Source: Lyophyllum atratum (Eukaryota > Basidiomycota > Agaricomycetes > Agaricales > Lyophyllaceae). Taken from it: DNA of 64,000 nt. Both the position numbers and the translations under genes were made by a program. Below the pieces are notes generated by a model, which was given only the letters and a program-made list of their open reading frames with translations, was not told the origin of the DNA and ran no database searches. The DNA is taken from positions 1-64,000 of the forward strand of contig JACGCN010000084.1 of NCBI GenBank assembly GCA_014905825.1, given 5' to 3'. Positions 1 through 11,358 of this stretch are shown here, piece after piece; the stretch's first letter is position 1, and each line of letters opens with the position of its first letter.

Positions 1-735
1 CCTTTGGTGGGCATCCAGTATCTTATTTCATCAGGATTCACTTCAATTACGGAAATTCTGGGATCATTTTGGTCGCCTTTATGAGTGCCGTCGTTGAGAT
101 CTCCGAAATACGCTCCAACACTGGTGGATGGTGGGATCTGAAAAGACCGGCGGCATTGCAGATGAGAAGCCACTCACTAGGAAGCCCAGTGCTTCTTGAT
201 GAGTTCCGGATCCTTTGTGACTCTGGCCTTCGCCGAATAGCTAGGGACGGGTAAGATCTTCCGAGACGGGGTGACAAGCCAAAATTCGAACTCACGATGC
301 CCACGCCGTCGTCTTGTTATTGATGAAGCTGACATTCACATTTGAATCGTTCTCGATTTCGTCGAACTTGTGCGACACATTATTGGCCAAGAACACAAGG
401 TGCAGTTGGTTGTCTTTGTAGGCTTATGACGACGGGTAAGTGCGATGGAAAGGTGGGGAGTGAACGACATCGTACGGGTGGCCGGAGTCATTGCTCGAGA
501 ATGGAGCTTGCCGTCAGCGGTGCGGGTAGTAAGCATGCCCACTTTTGCTGACTTGACGATCTCATGAAGTCCTGGGGGATGGTTGAGAAGGCTGAGGAGG
601 AGCTGAATGGAAGATTGGCACCTTCAATTTTTCCTGGATACTGTGGTCATTGTTCTCTGCTTGGGAGGTATAAGGATCAAGTTTAGACGCGGGATGCATG
701 GTGGGCAGAGGGAAGAAGGATTTTGACTCGCTCAT
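1..735 (-). CDS. Pyridoxamine 5'-phosphate oxidase-like (general stress protein 26 type) flavin-binding protein, C-terminus cut by window edge
   Basis: Reading the minus strand from an ATG at 735 and joining exons over short introns gives an FMN-binding split-barrel protein of the GSP26/PNPOx-like family. Visible blocks are VGMLTTRTADGKLHSRAMTP, LVFLANNVSHKFDEIEND, NVNVSFINNKTTAWASYSAK and, nearest the edge, DPRISVIEVNPDEIRYWMPT; these are family hallmarks. The gene runs off the left end of the window, so the last residues are missing. Such proteins bind flavin, and some bacterial relatives respond to stress; the substrate of the fungal branch is unknown to me. The junction between exon 1, which ends ...IQEKLK, and the next exon, which starts at LHEIVKSAK, does not splice in frame with the simplest intron. 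TIM17 follows upstream on the same strand after only about 110 bp. Confidence 0.8.
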
Positions 736-846
736 GTCTTATAAACGCATGCTGACGTCATGACGAGACTGTGACGTGGTGTCATATTAGAGTGAACTGA
801 GGTCGATATATAAAACAAATGAGATATAGATACGAGGTATGCACAT

Positions 847-1628
847 CTACTGCAATCCGGGAATAGAGGAACCGGGTGATGTCTGTGGGGTCATAGCTGG
901 TGGAACTGTACACTTCGTCAGCACGCCACACGCCATTATTCAGCGACAAACTCACGGGGTGCCATCTGTGGCCGCTGTCCTTCACTAAATACACGAGAAA
1001 GGAGCACTCCAACGCCCTCGAACACGCCGAGCAGGATGCCGCAGGCAATCGCTGAGCCAAGCGCAGATTTCGGTCCACCTATGGAGCAACAGCGTCAGAA
1101 CGGCTTCAAAGAGAGCTCAAACCCACGGGAACGGTCGTAACCCGAGTAGCCGGCTACCCTAAGGTCTGGATATGCTACTCACTTCTTGCGGCAAGACAGC
1201 CGCCTGTCATGAATCCCGAGATGATGGCGTTCCACGCATCCTCTTTTTGTCGGAAGCCTTTCACAGCACAGTCAAACGTCGAGAACATCCCACCCCATAC
1301 ACCAAAGTTGCCACCCGTTACCGGGGCTCGTGCCTTCATGGAGGATATTGCGCCCACGAAGCGCTCTCCCTACAGCGAATATTATTAGCCTCCGTGTCCA
1401 GCAGTGGCACTACCAGCGCAAGCGGAAGAGCACGCACCCTTGGGGAATTCCTGGCACCTTTTATTCCATACCAGATACCACCACCAACCGCACCCATAGA
1501 AAATGCTCCACCAAAGTCACTGAGAATAACCCATGGGCTGTAAAGGAACAGAGTGAGTAGGGAAATATGGCTTCTAGGTGGGCCAAGGACACTGACCATG
1601 GGTCTCGTGTATGATCTGCGTGGGCCAT
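847..1628 (-). CDS. TIM17: Mitochondrial import inner membrane translocase subunit Tim17
   Basis: This is the channel-forming subunit of the TIM23 complex, which moves presequence proteins across the mitochondrial inner membrane. Four introns give a protein of about 155 residues, usual for the family. It starts [20 protein letters not shown] and continues [20 protein letters not shown], then [20 protein letters not shown] and a fourth hydrophobic segment ending [21 protein letters not shown] last small exon adds a proline-rich tail and stops at 847. All four membrane segments and the two early cysteines (DPC, FDC) are present. The start codon at 1628 is chosen because it yields the conserved N-terminus once the first intron joins DPC to PWVIL. 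Two CACGTG boxes lie about 105-125 bp upstream. Confidence 0.95.
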
Positions 1629-1731
1629 GGGGTTGCTTCCGAGAAAAGAAAGAGAGAATGTGGGAGGGGCGGGGGACAGTTGGCAAGTGAAGGGCAAGGC
1701 ACGAATGCGGCTGTGAACTTTTTTGCTCCGA

Positions 1732-1756
1732 CACGTGCTGGTTAATCAATCACGTG
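1732..1756. promoter_or_regulatory. Paired CACGTG (E-box/Cbf1-type) motifs upstream of TIM17
   Basis: Two exact CACGTG palindromes at 1732-1737 and 1751-1756 are spaced 19 bp apart, about 105-125 bp before the TIM17 start. The distal one reads ATCACGTGAC, the classic bHLH/Cbf1 consensus. The motif is seen directly; binding and function are inferred. Confidence 0.45.
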
Positions 1757-3465
1757 ACTGCAACGCGTTAAATTAATAACACCATAGGGCGCCGTTCCGT
1801 CGCAAAGCCGCTACTTTGGGCTTTTTTGGGTGCAGGTTCCATTGCATACTACACGCATTTTTTCCACTTTTTTTTCTTTTTTTCATACAGTTCGACATAC
1901 TTTGAACGTTATGTTCGCTCTCGTCGGTTTTATCGATGCTCATCATTTTGTAGTATTGTCGACAATCTAATTGATTCAACTGCTACTATTTTCATACCTG
2001 CACTCAACTTGCACTAGCATTTTTGTCAAACATATCGGCTTTGGGTCGTAGGAATGTATGTATATCTATTTTTAAGAATCATGAAATTCATTATCTCAAA
2101 TCTAACTGCACAAACAGGAAGCATGGCGGTGTCTATTCAGCCGTTCCTGTGGGCGTTGAACAGCAGTCGAGGCGACGGGAAGGCCGTAAAAGGGTGACAC
2201 GAGACTGTATGGAGCGGCTTGTGGGCTGCCGGCCCGGGGCCCCAGGCCGGCGAATCGCTCGTGTATTCGTTCATAAGCAAAGTCGCATATGTGGGACAGA
2301 TGTAGCGACACCGGCGTGCGCAGCAGTGAAGGCGAACGTGCATGGGGAGGGGAGGAATGATGGGATGGTAGTGGTGAATTGCTCGGTGTTGCCAGCTGTT
2401 GCTGAGAGAGATGAGAGAGGGTGCTTGTTTTGTAGATCGAGTTGGTGCGGGAGACGGCAGCGGAGGGTGGGCGCTACGACCGCAAGGACTTAGAGCGGGT
2501 CGAGGCAGTGGAGATGGTGGAGACCGGCCGGGAAACGTCCAAGAGACCTCGAGTGAGCGTGGTACCGGCCGGTTGGGGGTGGTGAGGGTGTTACATCGAG
2601 GGGGTAGGAGTAGAATTATGGGCTTAAGTATATTGTGAGTGGGTTGAGACTTGTTTAGGATGGAGGTCGCAAAGGAGGTGGATGCGCGCAAGGGGGGCTG
2701 CGGGAGAGGCGCGGTAGTTGTTGCAGGGGTTGCCGCTTGTGAGGTGATGGTGGAGCAGGCGCTAGCAAGGTAGGCGTCGTCGGCGATAGAGTCAAGTCAT
2801 GGGAAGTCGCTGCTCGTCTTGCTGTCCAAGAGAGCTGCATTGCAAGAGCCGAAATATCGCGCGCCCGGTTGAACAGGTGTTGAATGAGGTCCAATCCACT
2901 CACGTTGTCGTAACACCCTTCGTGGAGTATAGCTTGCCTAATATCTGAATGGTGATTAGTACCTTTCGTGAGCCACTCGTCAAACGAAAGGGTTGATATT
3001 CATGGAGGGTGGAAAAAGGAGAACATTTGTTGCCGAAGTCTCAGCCCATCGCAGCCTAATGAACGGGGTCCGCGTATTGCCTTGCCGTGCCGTGGGTTGA
3101 ACATGGCTTCGATATTTGGAATCCCTGTTGACAGGTAGTGTAATCGACGGGCTCGTCGTATGGGAGCGATTTTGAAGACTAGGAAGGGTAATTCAAAAGA
3201 TCCGATATTACAAGGGGTACATAAACATGGACACGTAGAAGGGCAAGACAGAAAAGGGGACAAGAGGAGGTCAAGGTAAGGAGACGCGACGCGCGACAAG
3301 TCATGGGCCAAGCAGGATACACCCACGGTCACCTGGTACGATGTTCGATCACGATTAGTTGTTTTTACGGGGCATGTGGGACAGAAACCCACTACGTAAA
3401 GTAGCGGGTATGACAATTGATTGTTGATGGTTTGAGCCACTTTGTTTACTGACCACCGTCACGGT
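1757..3465. other. Unassigned region between TIM17 and the zf-4CXXC_R1 gene
   Basis: There is no gene here that I can name. A T-rich tract at about 1858-1886 suits a promoter or UTR. On the plus strand, an ATG at 2123 opens 21 codons, MAVSIQPFLWALNSSRGDGK plus one, before a GTAAAA donor. A later exon-like block after a TTTTGTAG acceptor reads IELVRETAAEGGRYDRKDLE and stops at 2585. Joined by GT-AG introns these could give a short protein of about 85 residues with no family I recognise. On the minus strand, a segment near 2750-2930 (ILHEGCYDNVSGLDLIQHLF and onward) is helical-looking but could be the shadow of plus-strand coding sequence. The GC-rich 184-codon minus ORF at 2137-2691 is proline-rich and uninformative. 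Confidence 0.3.
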
Positions 3466-5945
3466 ATGGCTGCTCCTCCAGCCTCCGCTGCGCGCAGATT
3501 CAAGCAGCAAGTCTACGTCGATGTCCCCTTGTCTCCCTATCTCATTCATCGCCAATGTTCCAACAAGTCTGCTCCCATACACGCACTCGCCAGCGACGTC
3601 AAAGAGAACACACCGTTGAGGCCGTCTAATGGCCGTTCAATGAGCAATGCATTCAAACGCAAGATTTCTGAACATGACCTCTCGGTGGCTAAGCCTGATC
3701 CTACGAAGCGGAAGCTCACGGACGCGCCTGCTCTCCCCCAACAATCTAACGTGGCCTCTAATGCCTGCCCCGAATTTCCGAATGGCTTCGCGTACTGCCA
3801 TCAATGCTCGAAGAAACGCGATGCGTTGCGTTTGTGTTTCCGCTATGACCATTGGTTATTGTGCTAATGTCTTTACCAGTCTGTATGCAGTGTACTTCTG
3901 TCACCTACCCAAAAGGTGTGGGGAAACGATGCAGCGCCAAATATTGCGAGTCATGCTTGAAGAATCGTTATGGGGAGGACGCGAGCGAGATAAAGTCTCG
4001 TGGAGCGAAGCGGTTGGAGAATGGACATGTTGAGAATACCAACTTCAGCTTCAAGTACGTCCAATTCACACCAGAGCGCGCGAAGATTCATCACTTATGC
4101 ATATATGCGCTTGATAGATGTCCAAAATGCCGCGATATATGCAATTGTTGGAAGTGTAGGAAAGCTAAAGGCCTTCCCGCTACTGGGTAAGGAGCATCTC
4201 GCGACCACCATATAGAGCTAATTCATCTTTCTCTTGTAGAAGTTTTGCTACGCACAAGGCTGCTGGAGGCTCCGTTGCAGAAGCTGCTGGGCTCAGCTCG
4301 AAGTCCGCCTCGCACGTATCTAGGAAGGACTCGAAGATGAAAGTGGAGGTATTCATTTCAACGACACCTTCACAGAGCTTCACGACAAAAGGCTCTGTCG
4401 AAACGGCTTCGAAGGCTTCTGCGCGAAAGAAAGCAAAGCAGCAAGCGCAGACGCTACCAGTGCTCAAATGGACCGCAGTGCCCACCGACCTCAACTTGAA
4501 GGATGCCGAGGCGCGCTTCCAAATTAGGGAGTTCGTGCTTCGATTTGCATCGGTCATGGAGCCGAAAATATCAAAGACCCTGCTTGCTGAGTTAGAGGAT
4601 GTGGGCTGCGACACAGGGGAAAGTAACGATACTGAGATGGCGCCGTGGGTAAGCGAGGCCTGCGTGAGGTCGATGGTTCTGGGACTCCTTGGAATGCTGG
4701 CTGATAAGGACGGCGGGAGTATAGAGAAGGTTTGTGTTTGCTCTTTCTTTTACTCACTCCAGCTAATAGACGCCTGTCGATTACAGCCAGTTGAATCCGC
4801 CATTCGAGATATACGCGCTACTGGAAATAATTTGAGTAAGGTTTGGCCCATCCTTGCTAGGATGCGTGACGCCATCGAATCGGATGTGGCTTCAACTTCC
4901 CAAGATGACAGTCCATCGGAAGTGGATACTATTTTGTCCTTCCCTGATCCCCTACCACCTCCTGCATCCGCTACGATCTATAACACACGCACCACACGCA
5001 GCGCCCGTGAATCTAATGGCACGCGTCCCGTGATCATCATCGCACATCCTGCGCAAATGATTCCTGTTGTGGAAGCGCTTATTGAGGCTGCCTTTGAGAC
5101 GGGCGCGGTGCGTGAGGAGATCGACAGCGGTGTCCAGGATGCGAAGGAGAAGACGCGGGAGGTGAAGGACTGTATAAAGGCAGAGAACGAGAGATGGGAT
5201 GCTGAGAGAAAGGAGCTCGAATCGAAGATGAAGGGCAAAGAGACGGAGAAGAAGGGCGAGAAGGTCAAGGGAACGTCATCTCCAGCGGTAGGCTCATCTT
5301 TTCCTCTATTGTAACACTTGTTGAACGTTTTTTAAGATCAAGCTAGCGCGTACAGCGCATAAGCGCCGAGTACTAAACCTGGAAAACGCCCTCAAGCTAG
5401 TTTTGCCCGGGTTTGCCCCGAGATTCGCACCTCTGGGAACTGACAGCGGAGGACGTGTATTTTGGGCGCTGTCCCCTGGGGTCAAGGAACGGAACACTGC
5501 CCTGGAATTTATCGCGTCTGTCATGTCCGGGACTAAGGAAATCAGGAAGTCTAGGCAGGGAGGACGCGCAATGGCAGAGGACGAGGATCGAAGTGCGACC
5601 AGCGAGTGGTCCTGGTTTGTGGTTGTCTATGGAAGGAAGTTCCCGGCTTCTCTGAAACCTACAGGGAAGAAGGGGGATGAGATGGTTGTCGATGATGATA
5701 CTGACGATGAGGACGAGGATCTGGAACAGTGGTGGGGCTTTTACGAGCCTAGCGAGATTCGGAAGGTCGCCGATTGGATCAGAATTGATGCTGGCATCAT
5801 CCTGGATGGTGACGCCGAGGACAACATGCCATTGGCGTCCCTAGTGAAGGGGCTGAATGACTATGCTGCGCTGTTGGAGTGGAGGCTGGAGGAGGATAGG
5901 TATCAGAGTCAGGATATCAGGGGAGGAGCTGATAAACGTGCTTGA
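3466..5945 (+). CDS. Nuclear protein with monoamine-oxidase A repressor R1-type zinc finger (zf-4CXXC_R1) and WHIM-like C-terminus
   Basis: The predicted protein has about 700 residues and several short introns. A basic, disordered N-terminus (MAAPPASAARRFKQQVYVDV) leads into a cysteine-rich domain. Its CxxC pairs are YCHQCSKKRD, LCMQC, GKRCSAKYCESCLKNRYGED and CPKCRDICNCWKCRKAKGLP. This is the layout of zf-4CXXC_R1, found in CDCA7/R1 chromatin proteins of animals and plants and in many fungal nuclear proteins. Further on, FQIREFVLRFASVMEPKISK resembles a DDT-type helical segment. GRVFWALSPGVKER followed by WWGFYEPSEIRKVADWI resembles the WHIM motifs of ISWI-associated proteins. A long basic/acidic coiled-coil stretch (about 5100-5270) lies between them. 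I infer a chromatin-binding role. The start at 3466 is the first in-frame ATG before the conserved region. Confidence 0.8.
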
Positions 5946-6049
5946 GATTGCTATACACCGACGCTGCGCATCCTACATTGCCCATACACAAACTTGCTTA
6001 TCTTAGTATAACCCCAGTAATCCTGTATACCAGATGTTACATACATAAC

Positions 6050-6700
6050 CTATACAACATGTGACTGTTCAGTATCGAGTTGAAAGCGGCGGATCATCAT
6101 CGCCTGGAGGTCTTCCGCCGTCATTGGACGCTCAATGAAGAGGGTCAGCTTATTGGCAAGGCGGGCGGCCAGGACATGCTTGCACTATATGTGAATATGC
6201 CTGAGGACCGCTGACTCATGTGGCCAGCATGTTGTATTGAGCTTACCATCATATGGGATCCAGATGAAAGTGCGGCGTAGGCAAAGGCAGGACAAGAGCA
6301 ATAGAACGGCAGCGCAGATATCGACATGTCCAGGAAAACGGTGTAGATGTCAGTCGAGCCGAGGACTTCGTATTGTGGATAAGTGCATGGAGTGGTGTAT
6401 TTGATCACTACGGTGCGATGTCGTGGTCAGTAGGTCCGAGCCCCAGTCGTCCGGGTAAAGAAAGGATGGTCACCGTTCTCGCGATCCAAGAGGTCAAGGG
6501 CGCCTGTCACTACAGTCTCTGGAAATATGGACAGGAGCTTGTGTATAAGCTTGTCTGTCACTGCGTGAATTTGCCACACCAATAAAAGTAGATCTTAGGG
6601 TAAACCATGCCATGTCATTTGAGAATTGGGACATACGTTCACCGTTTTCGACAGATTCGATGATTGCATCTGCAATGCTCAAAAGCTCGCCAGACGGCAT
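6050..6700 (-). CDS. SWS1: SWIM-type zinc finger protein, Sws1/ZSWIM7-like (homologous recombination)
   Basis: Four exons give about 150 residues: MPSGELLSIADAIIESVENG, then TDKLIHKLLSIFPETVVTGA, LDLLDREN, a beta-rich middle (STDIYTVFLDM) and the SWIM motif. The zinc ligands are in YCSCPAFAYAALSSGSHMMC followed by KHVLAARLA, that is CxC...CxH with the last pair split by an intron. The C-terminus (RPMTAEDLQAMMIRRF) also fits. Family members bind Rad51 paralogues as part of Shu-type complexes that promote homologous recombination; that role is by homology. I chose the ATG at 6700 because it opens the conserved N-terminus. An in-frame extension towards about 6800 is possible if an upstream intron exists. 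It is transcribed away from TRM11 with under 150 bp between the start codons. Confidence 0.85.
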
Positions 6701-6846
6701 CAACGCAGTACCGAAAACTAGAGAAATGTCATGATGAAGGCTCACGCGTTTTCGCCGCTCCGTAATCCGGTGTTTTATCGCAGAGAATATGCCAAACAAC
6801 GCCGGAATGAGTGCTGTGGCTATCTTTTGAAACGATCTTATTATCC

Positions 6847-8740
6847 ATGCCTCAATATCTAATTGTTTTTGCCCAGGTCCATCATGAGTTCCGCATACCA
6901 GAGCTCATGTCCGTCGCAGAACTGCATGGATTCACTGTGACTTTGCCACCAACCCCAGAAGATCGAGATCCTACCCGACCGTACATGGTCGTCGCATTAG
7001 ACCAGGAAGAACATGCACTGATTCTGGCTAGGAGATGTATCTTGGTCAAGTGAGTGATACCTACCACCAGCCTACCATTCCCGACATGATCGAGACTAAA
7101 TGTCGTCTATAGATCCGTATATGAGTCCTACGGCCAGGGTTCTAGCTATGAAGAATTGCATGCTTGTACTCGCACAAATCACGCGCTGTGGGCGCGCTAT
7201 ATTCCCGACACGTCTTTCAGGTTCCTAGTAACCGCACACAACCACAAGATACCGCAATCTCGCCAACATGCGGTGGTTGAGAGCTTTTCGTACATGGGCC
7301 TTCTAGGAAAAATTGACATGAAGAATCCTGAGCTGCTCTTTGGGTGTTTTGAAGAATGTGTGCAGTTGTGCCATGAACTCAGCAACGAGCTCCATGTCTT
7401 AACGCGTTTACAGACTCTAGTCGCAACGGGATCATTCGAAATAAACACGAAGGGGATGGCCACTTCCGACAGGTCTACTTTGGCAGGTTGGTATGTCTGA
7501 TTGATGGACCGGGTCCGAGGCAGTGGAGTAACGAACATTCTTTAGCTGGAAGGAGGATCGGCGCGTCTTTTGATTGGTAAATTTGACGTGAAGAAGCGCG
7601 CGTATTACGGAAATACGAGCATGGAGTCTGAGATCTCGCTATTGATGGCAAACCAGACTTTGGTATGCAGACCATCTGGTTCCTTGTCTCTTGCTTATGT
7701 GGACGGCATTTGGGCGAAAGGCAGCTCCCGGAAAGCTGATATACGATCCATTCATGGGAACTGGAAGTATGGCATACGTGAGTCCTTCCAGGTTTCGCTC
7801 ATCAGCCATGGCGCTTATCACCGACAAAGACGACATCGCATTTCGGCGCCCTCGTCTTTGGCTCGGATATCGACGGGCGTCAGATGAGGGGCAAGGGTAG
7901 GTGACGTCTCTCCTCAGCCGGATATTATTAAGTCGCTCCGCAGAGAATGACCCAGGCGTGCTACGCGCCGCGAGACAATATGGAACCGAATCACGCGTCC
8001 TCGACCTCTGTACATTCGACGTGACGCGAAACCCATTCCGATGCGGTGGTCTATTTGACGCCATCGTCACCGATCCACCCTGTAAGTGGACTTTCCGATA
8101 CCGCCGTATATTGTCTTGATATACATACCTCCTCAGATGGAGTTCGCGCGGGCGCGAAGCGTCTCGGCCGCAAGAAGGAGCTAAGCGAAGAACAGCTGAA
8201 GATGTTTCTGGAGTACCGAAACTCCCCGCGCTCGCGAGTCCTTCTGTTTTCACTGCGGGTATTGGTCGACTGAACCATAGGTCCCGGCAGTGATGATCAA
8301 CCTTACTTTCCCCCCACCAAGCCCTATGAGCTGTCGCATCTGGCCGCGGATCTGGTACTGCTAGCTCGGTACCTGCTAAAACCTGGGGGCAGACTCGTAT
8401 TTTTCTTGCCTACGGTTACGGACGAGTATGAGGAGATCGACATCTATTCGATGCTCTGCGAAGGCATGGAGGTGATCGCAAACTCTTTGCAAGACTTTGG
8501 GTCATGGGGACGCAGGGTAAGAATTGCTAGTGCACGGACGTTCTGAAAATTGAGTGTTGATGAAATTTACAGCTGGTGACTGTACGGAAAATTGCCGATC
8601 GCCAGTATCCTCGTCCATTATTTGAACAGGAAAGTCAGGCGGAGGTTACACACGTCCCTGCCCATAAAGACTTCCGAGAAAAATACTTCCAAGGGTTCAA
8701 GAAGGAGGATAGCGAGGAGGTTCCGATTCAGAGCACATGA
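6847..8740 (+). CDS. TRM11: tRNA (guanine-10-N2)-methyltransferase catalytic subunit Trm11
   Basis: The protein starts MPQYLIVFAQVHHEFRIPEL and keeps the family's N-terminal region (SVYESYGQG, LWARYIPDTSFRF, SRQHAVVESFSYMGLLGKID). The catalytic half carries FDVKKRAYYGNTSMESEISL, the S-adenosylmethionine site DPFMGTGSM and the substrate motif DAIVTDPPYGVRAGAKR, whose DPPY tetrad marks N-methyltransferases. The C-terminus (LVTVRKIADRQYPRPLFEQE) ends at 8740. Trm11 works with Trm112 to methylate G10 of tRNAs. About eight short introns are needed; for example, the one beginning GTATGT after FGRL joins LEGGSARLLIGKFDVK. The length of about 480 residues is normal. The 3' end faces the MFS gene with about 125 bp between stop codons. 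Confidence 0.93.
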
Positions 8741-8864
8741 CGCGGCGAGCACGAGAAAACGACAAAGCATAGAGGAGCGACAGCGAAGCATATTGTACAA
8801 AAGACTGAGCTGGATATCACCAGCACAGCGCGGGCATCATGGTATATGTATAAATGAATAAATA

Positions 8865-11008
8865 TCAGCTCTCTGCAGTCTGGGCTGTCCGTAGCGAACC
8901 GTGCAGTCTCTGTTCGTCACGCTCTTTCCTTACTTGTCGGCCATGAAGCAGGAAGATGAGGGATGCTGCAGCCGTAATGATCGTACCGTTGAATATTAAC
9001 GCCCGACGCATGTTTAACGGAGGATTCGCATTAGGGCCTGCGCGTAAAGCGCCTTCCGCTGTTGATCACATCATGAGTATGGTGAGAGTGACGTTCGACA
9101 ACATTTTACTCACAAAGCACGAAAACAACACCGAAAAGGTTGCCGCTATGGGTGTGAAAAGCCGCACTCAGTCCCTTGAGAATCGTACACGAGGATAAAT
9201 TCGACGTACGCAAACCACAGTACCGCCGAACTTGCATTCGCGTTCCTCGTGAGCTCGCAGCCGAGCTCGAGCCCGACTGGCAGCATCGTCACCGAACACA
9301 CGCCCAGAATGGTCATGATCGCGAACAAGCCTCCGAGATTGTGGGGTTTTACTAGATAAAAGCATCACGCGTCAGATCTACAGTTACCAGGCAATACCAG
9401 GGAAAACAACCGCACCAGCCCATATGAGCGAAAGCCAAGCACCGGCTACGAGGGGCACCATTAACTTGGCAGAGAACGCGAGGCGGTGGGTAAATACCCG
9501 ATCGAATAGTGGAGCTGTGACTATTGCTGCTACTATGCCTGTCAGGAGCAAACATGCTCCCAAGAAGCCGCTTTCATCTGCGGTATAACCTACGGGTTCC
9601 TGGGTTGGGATGTCGGGAGATGTCCATCTAATGTACCACGATAGCGAAGTCTTACCAGAATCTGTGCGGAAAGGATGGCAAATGTGTTGGTTCTTTAGAT
9701 TTTGCGTAAATGGAGTAGTCTTTGTGCGAATATCGAGAAATATCTCACCCGCCGACAAGTGCCCCGAATATTAAAGTGACGACTGTAAAGTCAACGCGCT
9801 CTCGGATCGTCATGTACGAGTCCTCGGAAGTCTTTAAACCCAAAATGGAGCGAAGCAAAGATTGCAAAGAGGGCGACGGTTTAGAACCCGCGAATGCTGA
9901 TAGCCACGGGTCAAATGGCAAAGATAGTCAAGGCAAGAGGATCACTTACTGGGCGGCGACGGGGGAGCCGTTCCTACAAGAAACACGAAGGGGACGACAG
10001 CAGTCGATAAGATGCCGAGGACGAGAATCTAACCAGGATCCACATATCAGGACAAGCAAGCTTCAGACGAAGCGCATGAGTCAGACCCACAGATCTCCTT
10101 GTATCACCGACAAGGGGGCTTATGAGTTGGCCCACGGCTCCTCCCACCGGGTTGGCTACACTTGGAGTCAACGAAATGATGTAACAGCAGGAGAAATAGT
10201 CCAACCAATAGCAATGATCATCGTCGCAGTGGTTCTCCCCCTCAAGTCGAACCAAGTCTCAGAGTACTTAGGTCCTACGATTTGGAATATTGGTTGCGCA
10301 ATCGCGGCGAAGAACTGTAGATGAGATATGAGATGCATCCTCTATATTAGTTCTAGAAAAGCGCACTTGTCCAATAATGAGCAGGGAATACGAATGCTGC
10401 CTTGAGAGTGACTTGGCAGATCCGCCATATCGCATCCATGCAGATATTAGCAACATGCTGACTCCGATGTCACACTGCAAGCCATGAGTTGCTAAATAAG
10501 CTGAAGGATCTTAATGCCACGCACACATCTCCGTATCCCGTATTTAGAGACCATCGTTGGGACTACCAGGGCCGTAGGGAGGTACACACATGCGACGATA
10601 TTTCCCAGCCAGTTGACTTCATCCAAGGTAAATCCAAACTCGTCCACCACTATTTGGAGACAAAGTTAGTAGACGAGATATTGATCACTGGCTTTACACG
10701 CACTGTTGTTTGAGATGGGACCAAACCACGGCCAGGACATGGCAGTGATGATATTCAGCAGAACCTGGACGTCGGTCGGTAAACGTTTAGGACGCGTACA
10801 AGTCGCGCTGACTTACAAGGCCCAACAACCCGAGGAATCGACGTCTGTACAGTCTGTAGACGGTCCCGTCAGAGGTCGTGTAGTTCTGAGCAGGGAGGTT
10901 GTCGGAGGCGTCCTTCATCTCCAAAGAAACAGGCTCCAACGATGCCTTTCCTTCGGACATGACCAGGGACGGGTCTGAGAGACGAGGGGGCTTGTGGGTG
11001 AGGGCCAT
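8865..11008 (-). CDS. MFS transporter, SLC49/FLVCR-like
   Basis: An intron-rich membrane protein of roughly 500 residues. The cytoplasmic N-terminus starts MALTHKPPRLSDPSLVMSEG and runs to VYRLYRRRFLGLLGL, a YRLYxRRxxGL pattern that opens the first helix in this fungal family. Later hydrophobic blocks include SYSLLIIGQ, ATTMIIAIANPVGGAVGQLI with SPLVGD, and AAPLFDR-type loops (LLLTGIVAAIVTAPLFDRVF). Two more are AFSAKLMVPLVAGAWLSLIW and MTILGVCSVTMLPVGLELGC. The tail (RALIFNGTIITAAASLIFLL then a charged end) stops at 8865. The loop with NPVGGAVGQLISP is typical of FLVCR/DIRC2-like transporters, whose substrates include haem and choline in animals. I cannot assign the fungal substrate. Confidence 0.8.
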
Positions 11009-11358
11009 CCCGTGTGGGACTGGATGTCACACTTCCTCGAAGCCTTTGCAACCAAGTCCCTGCTGGCCGTCAGAGACCCATTTTGGACAAGCTACAGGAT
11101 CGCGTGCAGGTGTGTAACGGCATTTTCCGCAGAATTCACATGTTCCAGCAAGTATGAGTCTGCACTGTGCAGTGAGATATACTGTTTACTATGTTTACTA
11201 TCGTGATACTGCAGTAAAGACCCAATACAATGTTCACTGTGTGCTGCAAAATAACCAAGGACGATTGCCATGGTCCTTCAAATCAACGCAATCTTATCTT
11301 ATCTCTTTACTCCATCACGTCACATCCGCGAGTCACTCGCGACCGACCAGCAGCCACC
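11009..11358. promoter_or_regulatory. Divergent promoter region between the MFS transporter and the U1 zinc-finger gene
   Basis: The 350 bp hold the 5' flanks of both genes. A 15-bp perfect dyad, CGCGAGT-C-ACTCGCG, lies at 11327-11341, ending 17 bp before the ATG of the plus-strand gene. I see no other gene here. Confidence 0.4.

Noticed and set aside
2137..2691. 184-codon proline-rich minus ORF
   Set aside because: Low complexity, no motif, GC-driven lack of stops, and it contradicts the exon-like signal on the other strand.
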